64,000 nucleotides of DNA, taken from Mesorhizobium sp. 1M-11 (lineage in GTDB: Bacteria > Pseudomonadota > Alphaproteobacteria > Rhizobiales > Rhizobiaceae). Position numbers and translations under genes: made by a program. Where the stretch lies: contig NZ_LJSD01000011.1 of NCBI RefSeq assembly GCF_001303895.1, forward strand, positions 186,001 through 250,000, read 5' to 3'. Positions 1-8,771 of this stretch are shown piece after piece. The notes under the pieces are model-generated. The model saw only the letters and a program-made list of their open reading frames with translations, had not been told where the DNA came from and searched no databases. Position 1 is the first letter of the stretch, and the number at the start of each line of letters is the position of its first letter.

Positions 1-29
1 CCGACCAAACTCCTGTTTGCACGTTCCAT
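1..29 (-). CDS. 5' end of an unidentified protein, cut by the window edge
   Basis: Only the first nine codons are visible (MERANRSLV...). The ATG at 29-27 is preceded on the minus strand by GGAGGAG with ideal spacing, which is why I read it as a true start. A competing ATG at 49 in another frame has its purine-rich stretch too far upstream. Too little is present to name a product. Confidence 0.5.
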
Positions 30-136
30 AGTGTCTCCTCCACTCTCATGAAAACGCGCTCAGTCCTCCTTTGATCTGTCGATCAACCGAGCGACGGGCA
101 CATATCGCCATCAAGGAATGGAAGCGGCAATCACGA

Positions 137-151
137 TTGACGTAACGTCAA
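137..151. promoter_or_regulatory. Palindrome TTGACGTAACGTCAA, possible operator
   Basis: Seven-base arms TTGACGT and ACGTCAA flank one central base. The site is about 110 bases upstream of the start at 29. The half-site resembles MerR-family (LiuR-like) operators of alphaproteobacterial acyl-CoA catabolism genes, but the spacing is a base short of the form I remember and the target gene is not visible, so the assignment is only a suggestion. Confidence 0.35.
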
Positions 152-223
152 CGCAAAGGGAGATTCTGGACCAAAGGCTGGAGCCAGCACGGCAGATCCG
201 CAATTCGGGACCGTAATCTCGCC

Positions 224-260
224 AAAAAAGATTGGCCCGACCAGAGGCCGGGCCAATCTT
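224..260 (-). terminator. Rho-independent terminator of the porin gene
   Basis: A 12-bp perfect stem (AAGATTGGCCCG at 228-239 with CGGGCCAATCTT at 249-260) and a 9-base loop is followed, on the minus strand, by six T residues. It lies about 75 bases past the porin stop codon. Confidence 0.85.
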
Positions 261-334
261 CGGTGAAACCTTCACCTCGATAAAAAGAGCGAATGACTGG
301 AGGTCAAGCCGGCACCCGCTAAAGGAGAAAAATC

Positions 335-1495
335 CTAGAAGTCGCGCTGGAAGCGAAGGATGCCGCCGACGCTGCTGTCCTTGTCGGCACCGGACCAGCT
401 GCCGCGATAGTCGGCATCGCCGAACTTGCCTTCGTTGACGTAGTCAACTTCGGCCGTGACAGTGAAGCCTGGAACCAGCTGGTGCGCGACGTTGACGGCG
501 ACGCCGAGGGTCTCGCCTTCGTCATACGACACCTGGGCGTTCAAAGAGGTCTTCTCGCTGAACTTGTAGGTGCCGCCGCCCCAGACGGCCCAGTTGCCGC
601 CCCATGGCTTGTAGAAGCTGCGGTAGATATTGTCGTCGGTACCGTAGCCGCCCATGATGAACAGCGAGATCTGGTCGGTGGCGTTCACATCCAAGCGAAT
701 CTTGCCGGCCCACTCTTCCCAAGAGCTGTTGTAAGCGACGACACCGGAAATGCCGCCCCAGCCCTGGGTATACTTGGCGCCGAGCACGACGTTCGGAACG
801 TAGCTGTCGATCGTCTGGTCATTGTCGTCGGTAAAGACCCAGTTGCCATCACCGTCCTTGACGTAGGTATCGTAGCTGCCCGAACCCTGCTCCAGCGAGA
901 CGAGTGCCGAGAAACCGTTGCCGCCGTCGAAGGTGTAGCTGATCAGGTTGGTATCGAACTCGCCGTAAGGAACCAGCGTATCCTGGATGACGTTGGCGGC
1001 ATAGCCCGAGAAGGTGTCATAGGCCGACTCGTCCTTACCGACGCGCAGGCCGCCGAGCTGGATCCAGGCCCACTTCAGCTGGATGTCGCCTTTGTTGCCG
1101 GCTTCGCCGCTGCCATCGCGGTTGCCGAAGTTGAAGCGGGTCTCGGTAAACGTCTTCAATGTACCGAGCTCGGTTTCCTGGCCGGTCCAGGTACGCAGGG
1201 CCAGACGAGCGTTTTTCTGCCAGGTGTCCTGCTCATCGCCGTCGAGACGATCGCGGGTCTTGGCGCCGTCGAAGGAGCCAATATCACCGAAGCCGGCATC
1301 GTAACGGACGTAGCCGCCGATACGCAGACAGGTCTCGGTGCCTGGAATGTAGAAATAGCCGGCGCCGTAGACGTCGCAGATCTTGACGTATTCTGCCGGT
1401 TCCGGCTCTGCGACGACGACGGCGTCGGCGGCGCGAGCGCCGGAAACGGCAATCAAAGCCGCTGCCGAGCCGAGAAGAAGGGTGTGGATTTTCAC
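335..1495 (-). CDS. Alphaproteobacterial outer-membrane porin (Omp2b/RopA type)
   Basis: This 386-residue protein forms a general diffusion channel in the outer membrane. It has a typical signal peptide ending ARA-A near residue 22. Next comes the hallmark start of the Rhizobiales Porin_2 family, with the pair of conserved cysteines in KICDVYGAGYFYIPGTETC. The rest is alternating beta-strand sequence, ending in a terminal phenylalanine (RDF) as expected for barrel insertion. Length matches the family. The start is GTG at 1495, with AGGGGAT just upstream. A strong terminator follows, so it is probably monocistronic. A palindrome about 126 bases upstream may control it. Confidence 0.93.
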   Translation of the reverse strand: MKIHTLLLGSAAALIAVSGARAADAVVVAEPEPAEYVKICDVYGAGYFYIPGTETCLRIGGYVRYDAGFGDIGSFDGAKTRDRLDGDEQDTWQKNARLALRTWTGQETELGTLKTFTETRFNFGNRDGSGEAGNKGDIQLKWAWIQLGGLRVGKDESAYDTFSGYAANVIQDTLVPYGEFDTNLISYTFDGGNGFSALVSLEQGSGSYDTYVKDGDGNWVFTDDNDQTIDSYVPNVVLGAKYTQGWGGISGVVAYNSSWEEWAGKIRLDVNATDQISLFIMGGYGTDDNIYRSFYKPWGGNWAVWGGGTYKFSEKTSLNAQVSYDEGETLGVAVNVAHQLVPGFTVTAEVDYVNEGKFGDADYRGSWSGADKDSSVGGILRFQRDF

Positions 1496-1818
1496 TGATA
1501 TCCCCTGTTCGTGCTTAGGACCGTCAAGTTCCCCCAGTCGCGAGCAAAAACGCCGCCGGAAGTTCCCGATCCGAACGGGCCGGACTATGCATAATTTGTG
1601 GCGACGACTTCGATAACAAAAATGTTACCGGTCTGTAACATTCTAAATTATATGCAAGTATACAAATGGATACTGCAAAAACTCAAACCACTGATTCTGC
1701 TGTAAAATTTGCAATGTCGAGAAATTTTCATGGAATAGTATCAATTTTCATACCAGAAACGACGGCATCGATCCACGCCAATAGTGCCTCATTCATGTTG
1801 CAATGAAGACACAATCGG
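1496..1818. other. AT-rich 5' region of the porin gene
   Basis: This 323-base region is markedly more AT-rich than its surroundings between about 1600 and 1800. It contains the palindrome at 1621-1642 and must hold the porin promoter. There is no ORF I would call a gene. Confidence 0.6.
1621..1642. promoter_or_regulatory. Perfect inverted repeat AATGTTAC-N6-GTAACATT
   Basis: Eight-base arms separated by CGGTCT give a 22-base dyad, typical of a site for a dimeric repressor or activator. It lies about 126 bases upstream of the porin start and about 180 bases beyond the stop of the HxlR gene, so the porin is the likely target. I cannot name the regulator. Confidence 0.5.
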
Positions 1819-2211
1819 TCAGGCGACCATGGATCTGGATGCTTTGGACTGCTTCTGATCGAAAATCTGCTGCGCGTGATGGATCGCGTGCGCGTTGTTT
1901 TCGGACCAATCGCGCAGCACGCTGAGGGGCAATTTCAGAGAATTGCCCAGTGCGGTGAGGCTGTATTCAACGCCGGGCGGCGTGGTGTCGACGAGGTGAC
2001 GATTGACGAGCCCGTTGCGCTCAAGCCGCCGCAAGGACTGCGTCAAGGTTTTCTGGCTGATGCCTTTCACCTGACGCTTGAGCGCATTGAATCGCGCCGC
2101 ACCTCCGTCGAGGTAGATCTGCCTCAGGACGATGAGGGTCCATTTGTCGGAGAAAAGTTCAAACATCGTATCGCCATCGACGGCCAAACGGTCGGTGACG
2201 TGAGTGTTCAT
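1819..2211 (-). CDS. HxlR-family winged-helix transcriptional regulator
   Basis: About 130 residues. HxlR signature features are the winged helix FSDKWTLIVLRQIYLDGGAARFNALKR, the ISQKTLTQSLRRLERNGLV recognition region and the wing PPGVEYSLTALG. I placed the start at ATG 2211 (MNTHVTDRLAVDG) because AGGAGA precedes it; the longer open frame lacks family-like sequence. It is transcribed divergently from the short-chain dehydrogenase at 2549, so that gene is its probable target, as is common for HxlR/oxidoreductase pairs. The effector is unknown. No conserved sensing cysteine is obvious near the N-terminus. Confidence 0.88.
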   Translation of the reverse strand: MNTHVTDRLAVDGDTMFELFSDKWTLIVLRQIYLDGGAARFNALKRQVKGISQKTLTQSLRRLERNGLVNRHLVDTTPPGVEYSLTALGNSLKLPLSVLRDWSENNAHAIHHAQQIFDQKQSKASRSMVA

Positions 2212-2548
2212 AACTGTCTCCTGATCTGCTTCCCCCCTTGGAACCCGCGCAGTAACAGCCGCAGGCTGCTTTGGTTCCCTCACAATTTTCAGGTTTTTTC
2301 CTGGCCTTGCCCTTGATCCCATCGCCGGAGACGGCAACAGGACCTGCCCAACCGCTTACGACTTCTGGTCTGACGCCCGATCGGTCTGCCGGCATTTCGA
2401 ACGCCGCCTTCCAAACAACTGCACCAACGCAAACCGCCCTCTGAACCAAAGGCCAAGATACGATCTCGGGATCCGGATCATCCTTGAGGACGACAGGATT
2501 GCGCCAGGCGGCCTGCTAGGCTGATCCGCATTCGAAAAGGAGGAGGCC
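2212..2548. other. Divergent promoter region, HxlR gene / dehydrogenase
   Basis: This 337-base spacer must carry both promoters. AAAAGGAGGAGG just before 2549 is the dehydrogenase ribosome-binding site. I see no strong palindrome or RNA structure here. Confidence 0.5.
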
Positions 2549-3343
2549 ATGCAGGCTGACAATGGCAAGCCCGTGGTGATCGTCACCGGTGGTGGCAGCG
2601 GCATCGGCGCCGCCGTCGCTGAACGGCTTGCGAACTCCCATCGCGTCGTCATCTGCGGACGTCGCAAGGATGCCCTCGACGCGGTCGCGGCGCGTACCGG
2701 AGCGGACTCCATTGCCATGGATGTCACCGACCACGACGCCGTGCGCAACTTGGTGACGCAAACCGTCGACCGTCATGGGCGTCTGGACGGCCTTGTCCTC
2801 AATGCCGGCATCATCCTGTCCGCATCGATTGACGAGCTGCCCATCGCGGATTGGGAGCGGCAGATCGCGGTCAATCTGACGGCGCCTTTCGTCATGACCC
2901 AGGTCGCGCTGCCGCATCTTCTGGCGAGTCGCGGTGCCGTGGTTGCAGTGAGTTCGGTGGGCGCGGTACAGACCGGCCCTGGCATCTCGGCCTACTCGGC
3001 AGCCAAGGCTGGCATCAGCCAGTTCATCAAATGCCTCGCCTATGAATATGCGCGCTATGGCCTACGCGCCAATGTCGTGGCACCCGGCTGGATCCGCAGC
3101 GAGATGGCCGATGAGGAAATGCGCGCCTTGCCAATCGGCACCGATCTGGAAGCAGCCTACGCCAAGGTCAGCGAACATGTTCCGCAGCGGCGCGCCGGCT
3201 CCTCAATGGAAGCTGCGGAGGTTATCGCCTTCCTGCTGTCGCCGGCGGCCTCCTTCGTCAACGGCGCGGTCTATGCGGTGGACGGTGGCTCGCTGATCGC
3301 CAATTCCGGCATGACCTATGTCGATGGGCTCGGCGCCGGATAA
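2549..3343 (+). CDS. Short-chain dehydrogenase/reductase (classical SDR)
   Basis: This 264-residue NAD(P)-dependent oxidoreductase has the complete classical SDR set: the nucleotide-binding TGGGSGIG at residues 13-20, NAG at 85-87, catalytic Ser near 135, Tyr149 and Lys153 (YSAAK), and the C-terminal pattern with PGWIRSEM. Arginines after the first beta-alpha unit (CGRRK) suggest NADP(H) preference. The substrate cannot be read from the sequence. A very strong Shine-Dalgarno (GGAGGAGG) precedes the ATG. It is divergent from the HxlR regulator and its stop is nine bases from that of the converging acetyltransferase. Confidence 0.92.
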   Translation: MQADNGKPVVIVTGGGSGIGAAVAERLANSHRVVICGRRKDALDAVAARTGADSIAMDVTDHDAVRNLVTQTVDRHGRLDGLVLNAGIILSASIDELPIADWERQIAVNLTAPFVMTQVALPHLLASRGAVVAVSSVGAVQTGPGISAYSAAKAGISQFIKCLAYEYARYGLRANVVAPGWIRSEMADEEMRALPIGTDLEAAYAKVSEHVPQRRAGSSMEAAEVIAFLLSPAASFVNGAVYAVDGGSLIANSGMTYVDGLGAG

Positions 3344-3351
3344 GCAGGTCG

Positions 3352-3795
3352 CTACCGCAGCTGAATCAACCCGGCGTCGGTCGGCTTGAACCCGCAGGCA
3401 TGGAAGTAGAAGTCGCGCAGATGCGGGTCGAAATCGACGTGCAACCATTCACAGCGCGCGGCCCTGGCATTGTCGACAGCGACCTGCACCAGTTCCGATG
3501 CGTGGCCGCGGCGGCGATGTGCCGGACGCACCATGGTATCGAGCAGAAAGGCATGCACCCCGCCATCCCAGGCGACGTTGACGAAGCCGACAAGTTCGCC
3601 CGCGCCTCGCCCCGAGACCCGCATCGTCACCCAGCCCAGACTGAAGCGGCTGACCTGCGCCCACCAATCATCGTGGAACACCGCATGTTCGAAACATTCG
3701 GCATGCAACACGTTCAACTCGCCATTCGCGAAAACGCCACGCCATTCGAAATGCGGCAGAGGATGATCCGGCTGGCTGTCTGGAGATGCTGTCAT
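3352..3795 (-). CDS. GNAT-family N-acetyltransferase
   Basis: A 147-residue protein with the acetyl-CoA pyrophosphate loop RRRGHA in VRPAHRRRGHASELV (motif A) and a C-terminal DFYFHACGFKPTDAG matching the GNAT 'FYxxxGF' motif. These enzymes move an acetyl group from acetyl-CoA to an amine; the acceptor here is unknown. The ATG at 3795 gives the usual family length. It converges on the dehydrogenase gene with only nine bases between. Confidence 0.85.
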   Translation of the reverse strand: MTASPDSQPDHPLPHFEWRGVFANGELNVLHAECFEHAVFHDDWWAQVSRFSLGWVTMRVSGRGAGELVGFVNVAWDGGVHAFLLDTMVRPAHRRRGHASELVQVAVDNARAARCEWLHVDFDPHLRDFYFHACGFKPTDAGLIQLR

Positions 3796-4067
3796 GCCGC
3801 CCTTATCGCCAGTTGCGGCTTATTGGGCAAGGAGACGCCCGGGCGCGATACAGCGTGACCGCTCCTATCCGCGTCATGGACAATGCTGCCCCTTTACCGT
3901 CTCTTCACCATTCGCGCATCCAATGGCGAGGCCCTTGCCAGTGCCGCTGCAATCGACGAATAGTCGGCTCGGCAACCGAAATGGAGCCGGCCGCGTTTCC
4001 TGATTGCGCGGCAAACGAGTATACTGGCGCTACGGCGCAACCCATCGCAAGCGTGTAACCGGCCTCG

Positions 4068-6224
4068 ATGAACATCCCCCAGGAACCGCGTAAGAAAAGA
4101 GGACCGATCGCAGCCTGGTTCCTGTCGCTCGATGCCTGGCTGGACTCCAGCCTCTACAAACTGCGCTATCGCGCAGGCGAGTTCTGGGAAGCGGCGACCA
4201 TCTTCTTTCGTCACTTCAAGGTCACGGGCTGGCGGCGCTGGCTGATCGAGGCTCTGTCGGAGGGCTTTACGCTTGGTGCCGGCGCCTCCGTCGCGCTGCT
4301 CGCGCTTGCCCTGCCCGCGTTTCAGGAAACATCGGGCAACTGGCGTGCACAGGGCGATTTCGCTGTGACCTTCCTCGACCGTTACGGTAACGAGATCGGC
4401 CAGCGCGGCATCATCCAGCGCGACTCCGTGCCGGTCGACCAGATGCCCGATCATGTCATCAAGGCTGTGCTCTCCACGGAGGACCGCCGCTTCTTCGACC
4501 ACTACGGCATCGATTTCCTCGGGCTGGCGCGCGCGCTGACGGAAAACGTGCGAGCCAATTCGGTCGTGCAGGGCGGTTCCTCCATCACCCAGCAATTGGC
4601 CAAGAACCTGTTCCTGACCAACGAGCGCACGCTGGAACGCAAGGTCAAGGAAGCCTTCCTTTCATTATGGCTCGAAGCCAACCTTTCCAAGAAGGAGATC
4701 CTGCAGCTCTATCTCGACCGCTCCTATATGGGCGGCGGCACTTTCGGCATCGAGGCGGCGGCGGACTTCTATTTCGGCAAGAGCGTAAAGGATCTGACGC
4801 TGGCGGAAGCAGCGATGCTCGCCGGCCTGTTCAAGGCGCCGACCAAATATGCGCCGCACATCAACCTGCCGGCGGCGCGCGCCCGCGCCAATGTCGTGCT
4901 CAACAATATGGTCGACAGCGGCTTCATGTCGGAAGGCCAGGTTCTGCAGGCCAGGCTGCACCCGGCCAATGTCGTCGACCGCGGCGAGCGCAAGAGCCCG
5001 GATTACTTCCTCGACTGGGCCTTCGACGAGGTCAAGAAGATCGCGCCGAAAGGCACGCATTCGCTGGTTGCGCATACCACGTTCGACGCCAACATCCAGG
5101 ATGCAGCCGAAGAATCGGTCGAGTTCCATCTGCGCCAGTACGGTAAGGAATACCGTGTCACCGAAGGCGCAGTGGTGATCATCGAGACCAACGGCTCGGT
5201 GCGCGCCATCGTCGGGGGACGCGACTACGGCGCCAGCCAGTTCAATCGTGCCACCAAGGCGCTGCGCCAGACCGGGTCGTCCTTTAAACCTTATGTCTAC
5301 GCGACTGCCATGGAACACGGCTTCACGCCGGAGTCAGTCGTCTCGAGCGGACCGATCAGCTGGGGCAACTGGTCGCCAAAGAACTACAGCGGCAGTTTCG
5401 GCGGCAAGATCACGTTGCTCAACGCCTTCGTGAGGTCAATCAACACCGTGCCGGTCAGGCTTGCCAAGGACTCGCTGTCGATCCCTCCGATCAAGAAGAT
5501 GGCCGAGGAGATGGGCGTTGAATCGCCGCTGGAATCGCACAAGACCATGGTGCTCGGCACCTCGGGCATGACGGTGATGGATCAGGCGACCGGCTATTCG
5601 GTCTTTGCCCAGAACGGCTATGTCGGAACCCGCCACGGCATTACCCAGCTCGTCACCCATACCGGCGAAGTCGTATACGACTGGGCCAAGGATGCTCCGG
5701 CACCTCGCCGTGTGCTGTCGGAACAGGCGCTTCGCTCGATGAACGCGATGCTGACCCAGGTGCCCGTCATTGGCACGGCACGCCGTGCTGCGCTGCCCAA
5801 CATCGTGTCGGGAGGCAAGACCGGCACCACGCAGAGCTACCGGGACGCCTGGTATGTCGGTTTCACCGGCAACTACACGGCGGCCGTATGGCTGGGCAAT
5901 GACGACTTCCGCCCCACCAACGACATGACCGGTGGTACACTGCCGGCGATGATCTGGCAGCGGATGATGGTGTACGCCCACCAGAACATCGACCTGAAGC
6001 CGATCCCCGGAATCGACCAACCTTTCGTCGACAAGACAGTGGCGGCGAAAGCCGAGGAAGCACAGAAGAAGCAGGCGGCGGAAGACGAGGCAAGGATCGC
6101 AGCGGAACGCCCGCCAGTGCTCTCCAGCCGCACCACGCAGACGCTGCGCACGCTCTCCAAAACCTTCGAGGGCGCCCCTGCGCTTGTTCCATCCACCACG
6201 CCTGAAAAGCTCTCGGCGCTGTGA
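4068..6224 (+). CDS. Class A penicillin-binding protein 1 (transglycosylase/transpeptidase)
   Basis: A 718-residue bifunctional peptidoglycan synthase. It has a cytoplasmic basic N-terminus and one membrane anchor at about residues 66-86. A GT51 glycosyltransferase domain follows, with E138-D139 in EDRRFFDHYGID and GGSSITQQ at 169-176. The transpeptidase domain has S404-S-F-K407, S457-I-N459 and K584-T-G-T587, so all catalytic motifs are present. The alanine- and glutamate-rich C-terminal tail (about 665-700) is low complexity. It elongates and cross-links peptidoglycan on the periplasmic face. It is probably monocistronic or leads the downstream DUF1214/DUF1254 pair, which starts 73 bases later. 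Confidence 0.95.
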   Translation: MNIPQEPRKKRGPIAAWFLSLDAWLDSSLYKLRYRAGEFWEAATIFFRHFKVTGWRRWLIEALSEGFTLGAGASVALLALALPAFQETSGNWRAQGDFAVTFLDRYGNEIGQRGIIQRDSVPVDQMPDHVIKAVLSTEDRRFFDHYGIDFLGLARALTENVRANSVVQGGSSITQQLAKNLFLTNERTLERKVKEAFLSLWLEANLSKKEILQLYLDRSYMGGGTFGIEAAADFYFGKSVKDLTLAEAAMLAGLFKAPTKYAPHINLPAARARANVVLNNMVDSGFMSEGQVLQARLHPANVVDRGERKSPDYFLDWAFDEVKKIAPKGTHSLVAHTTFDANIQDAAEESVEFHLRQYGKEYRVTEGAVVIIETNGSVRAIVGGRDYGASQFNRATKALRQTGSSFKPYVYATAMEHGFTPESVVSSGPISWGNWSPKNYSGSFGGKITLLNAFVRSINTVPVRLAKDSLSIPPIKKMAEEMGVESPLESHKTMVLGTSGMTVMDQATGYSVFAQNGYVGTRHGITQLVTHTGEVVYDWAKDAPAPRRVLSEQALRSMNAMLTQVPVIGTARRAALPNIVSGGKTGTTQSYRDAWYVGFTGNYTAAVWLGNDDFRPTNDMTGGTLPAMIWQRMMVYAHQNIDLKPIPGIDQPFVDKTVAAKAEEAQKKQAAEDEARIAAERPPVLSSRTTQTLRTLSKTFEGAPALVPSTTPEKLSAL

Positions 6225-6297
6225 CGCCTGTTCCGCAACCCGCCCGGCCCTCTCCCCGCCGTTACGCCGCCATGAACCCTTGCCCTGACGAGCCTTC

Positions 6298-6882
6298 ATG
6301 CTGAAGAACGCATCGTTGACGCTGTTGGCACTCGCCATCGCCATCGGACTCGGTGGTGGCAGCGTCTGGTATACGCTCGATGCCCAGAGCGGCGGCGGCG
6401 CCATCCGTATTGGACCATGGACAGCCTTCCCTGACATCGGCACGCTGGACGCCGATCCCTATTCGCAGGCGCGTGTCGCACGCCAAGGCGCGCTGACCCT
6501 TGGCCGCGCCGAAGGCCTGTCGTTCATCGCCGAAGCCGATTCCAGCGGTGAGGGACTGCGGCGTAACTGCAGCTACACGATCGAAGGTGGCACTCCGACC
6601 GCACGCTTCTGGACATTGCATGTTGCAGACCAGGCACTCGATCCAATTGCATCGGGCCGACCGCATCAAGCAGCCTTGCACTCGTACGAGATTCTGCGCC
6701 AGGCCGACAATTCAGCCGTCATCACGGTGGCTCCGAACGCCGCCCCCGGCAACTGGCTGCCGGTCAACGGCACGGGACCGCTGCGTTTCGTGCTGAATTT
6801 CTACGACACGCCGATTGCTGCCTCGACCGGGCTTTCCGACATCAAGTTGCCGGTCATCGTCAAGGTTGGCTGCAATGGGTAA
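6298..6882 (+). CDS. DUF1214-domain protein, membrane-anchored
   Basis: A 194-residue protein with an N-terminal hydrophobic segment (about residues 6-26) and a DUF1214 body: IGPWTAFPDIGTLDADPYSQA, RRNCSYTIEG and the C-terminal LRFVLNFYDTP. The family function is not established. It overlaps the next gene by eight bases and the partner carries the related DUF1254, so the two probably act together. In many bacteria these two domains are fused in one longer protein; here they are separate, each with its own membrane segment. Confidence 0.85.
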   Translation: MLKNASLTLLALAIAIGLGGGSVWYTLDAQSGGGAIRIGPWTAFPDIGTLDADPYSQARVARQGALTLGRAEGLSFIAEADSSGEGLRRNCSYTIEGGTPTARFWTLHVADQALDPIASGRPHQAALHSYEILRQADNSAVITVAPNAAPGNWLPVNGTGPLRFVLNFYDTPIAASTGLSDIKLPVIVKVGCNG

Positions 6883-7423
6883 GCTTCTCCACGCCATCGT
6901 CATCGGGCTGATCGGCGCCGCCATCGTCCATATCGTCGTGCTTCTGTTGGTGCCGGAGTTTTCCGAGCGCGACGCATGGTCGAACCTGTCGATGAAGGCG
7001 GATTTCTATACCATGACCCGGCTCGATGCCGAGCCCGGCAGCCCTGCCCCAATCAAGTCGATCGATCCGCTGTTTGCCGCTGCCGCCTGTCGCTTCGACC
7101 TTGCCGACGGCATGGTTCAGGTGACCGCGCCTGGTGCGCTGCCGTTCTGGTCGGTTTCGGTCTATGACCGCAACGGCCACAACATCTACAGTTTCAACGA
7201 CCGCAGCGCGACCAACGGGCAGATGGATGCGGTTGTGCTCACGCCAGCGCAGATGATCGAAATGCGCAAGGCATTGCCGGATGGGTTCGAAGGGTCGATT
7301 TTCGTCGAGGCCCCCATCGAGGAAGGCATCGTCGTACTGCGTGCATTCGTACCTGACGAAAGCTGGCGGCCGGCCGTGACGAAATTCCTTAGCCAGAGCT
7401 CCTGCGATCTGCAGCAATTCTGA
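6875..7423 (+). CDS. DUF1254-domain protein, membrane-anchored
   Basis: About 182 residues from the ATG at 6875 (MGKLLHAIVIGLIGAAIVH), which overlaps the DUF1214 stop codon. A single N-terminal membrane helix is followed by a DUF1254-like domain (PLFAAAACRFDLADG, WSVSVYDRNGHNIYSFNDR). The overlap implies translational coupling with the upstream gene. No catalytic residues are recognisable. Its stop is 19 bases from that of the converging small ORF at 7442. Confidence 0.85.
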   Translation: MGKLLHAIVIGLIGAAIVHIVVLLLVPEFSERDAWSNLSMKADFYTMTRLDAEPGSPAPIKSIDPLFAAAACRFDLADGMVQVTAPGALPFWSVSVYDRNGHNIYSFNDRSATNGQMDAVVLTPAQMIEMRKALPDGFEGSIFVEAPIEEGIVVLRAFVPDESWRPAVTKFLSQSSCDLQQF

Positions 7424-7441
7424 TCCGAAAGACTCCCCCGC

Positions 7442-7630
7442 TCAGTGACGCGGCTTGGGTGACGGCGTGCCTTGCGAACCGGCTTCGATGCTCGCGACAA
7501 CCGGCATTGCTTCCTGCGGCCGCTCATAGCGGACTCCCGGAAAGATGATCACGGCAGCCGCCGTATCAGCATTGCGTGGAAGTCTGTTCGGTGCCGCATT
7601 CCGCGGCGTAAAAGACAGGACCTGTCCCAT
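7442..7630 (-). CDS. Small conserved hypothetical protein (62 residues)
   Basis: A short basic protein with the stretch AAVIIFPGVRYER, which I recognise as a recurring core in small Rhizobiales hypothetical proteins. GAGAGGA lies somewhat far upstream of the ATG at 7630. It has no domain of known function, no signal peptide and no membrane segment. Confidence 0.55.
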   Translation of the reverse strand: MGQVLSFTPRNAAPNRLPRNADTAAAVIIFPGVRYERPQEAMPVVASIEAGSQGTPSPKPRH

Positions 7631-7817
7631 GGTTCGCGTATCCTCTCAGGTTTACCCAGAGCACAAACGCAACGCCTCCTTCTGTGATTAGGCTCTCAGA
7701 GGGTTAACGTAGCGCTAACGGATCGCGGCTAATTTGAAGATTGTTCGCGCGTTTCTCCGCCCGGAGCGGTTCCGGCAGAAACGAAGGCGGCTCGTGTGAA
7801 TTGTACAGGCGTAACCC

Positions 7818-8771
7818 GTGTCTTCTTCCGATTTCCGGCAAATCGCTATGCGGACCGAAACGCGAAAGGCCGAACGGCTGTTTCGCGCCGCGATTTCGGC
7901 GTTCTGCTCGCTGCCGCGTCCTTCACGGCGCGAAATCGCACAGCTGGAAGATCTCGCCCTGCCTCTTTTCGACGATGTCCCCGACGAGGCGCTGCGCTTC
8001 GGTGCTGCGGCGCTGTCCGAAACCGAATATGCACCGCGGCAATTGGTACTGCGTCTGGCCGAAAGCACGGTCGACGTTGCGGCACCCCTTCTGATCCGTT
8101 CGGCCGTACTCAGTGATGTCGACCTCATCGCGTTGATCAGCCGACACGGTCTCCCGCACGCCCGGGCGATCGGTCGCCGCAAGGACCTCAATCCGGCCAT
8201 CGCCCATCTGATCCGCGCGTTGGAGAGGCCGAAGCTGGCGGTGACACGCACTGCCGTCGACGAGACAATGGAACACGCCAAGCCGAAGCCCGGTGAGGCC
8301 GCCGAGGATGTTCGCCACCGGCTGCGCGCTATGATGGGGGCGTCAGCCGCAGCGCGAGATACGACCCCTTATTCGAAACTGCGCGAGACCGCGCTAAGCG
8401 GAAATCTGGTTTTTTTCCAAACTGCCTTGGCCGATGCGCTGCGGATCGACTTCGCCACCGCTCATTCGATTGTCGTGACCAGTGACTATGCGCGACTGCT
8501 TTCGGCATTGAAGGTGCTCGAGCTTGGCGAGGACCATGCGTTTCTGATCGCCGTTGCCGTCTTCCCGCAACAGTTCCCGCACCCACAGGCGATCCGCCTT
8601 TTTCTCGATCGATACCGGCTGTTGCCGATCGATGCAGCGCGCAACCAGCTCAGCCAATGGCAACTTGACGCCATGTCGCCCGGCCTGCGCGATGCGCGGC
8701 AGACGACGGCAAATTCCGACAAGCCCGTCGTTGCGCAGCCGAAATTCGGCAAGAATCTCAAGAAGTCCTGA
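7818..8771 (+). CDS. DUF2336-domain protein
   Basis: A 317-residue, largely helical cytoplasmic protein of the alphaproteobacterial DUF2336 family (LIRSAVLSDVDLIALISRHGLPHARAIGRRKDL). The family has a HEAT-like all-helical layout and no assigned enzymatic role. The ATG at 7818 gives the full domain. Its 3' end overlaps the converging DUF1491 gene by 14 bases. Confidence 0.82.
   Translation: MSSSDFRQIAMRTETRKAERLFRAAISAFCSLPRPSRREIAQLEDLALPLFDDVPDEALRFGAAALSETEYAPRQLVLRLAESTVDVAAPLLIRSAVLSDVDLIALISRHGLPHARAIGRRKDLNPAIAHLIRALERPKLAVTRTAVDETMEHAKPKPGEAAEDVRHRLRAMMGASAAARDTTPYSKLRETALSGNLVFFQTALADALRIDFATAHSIVVTSDYARLLSALKVLELGEDHAFLIAVAVFPQQFPHPQAIRLFLDRYRLLPIDAARNQLSQWQLDAMSPGLRDARQTTANSDKPVVAQPKFGKNLKKS

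Larger units (their letters stand above)
30..334. other. Intergenic region between the porin and the edge gene
   Basis: This holds the porin terminator (224-260) and a 15-bp palindrome (137-151) upstream of the edge gene. I see no convincing ORF in it. Confidence 0.6.

Noticed and set aside
482..1498. Long open frame antisense to the porin
   Set aside because: It mirrors the porin codons in a high-GC gene and shows no protein family features. The porin frame has signal peptide, family motifs and terminator.
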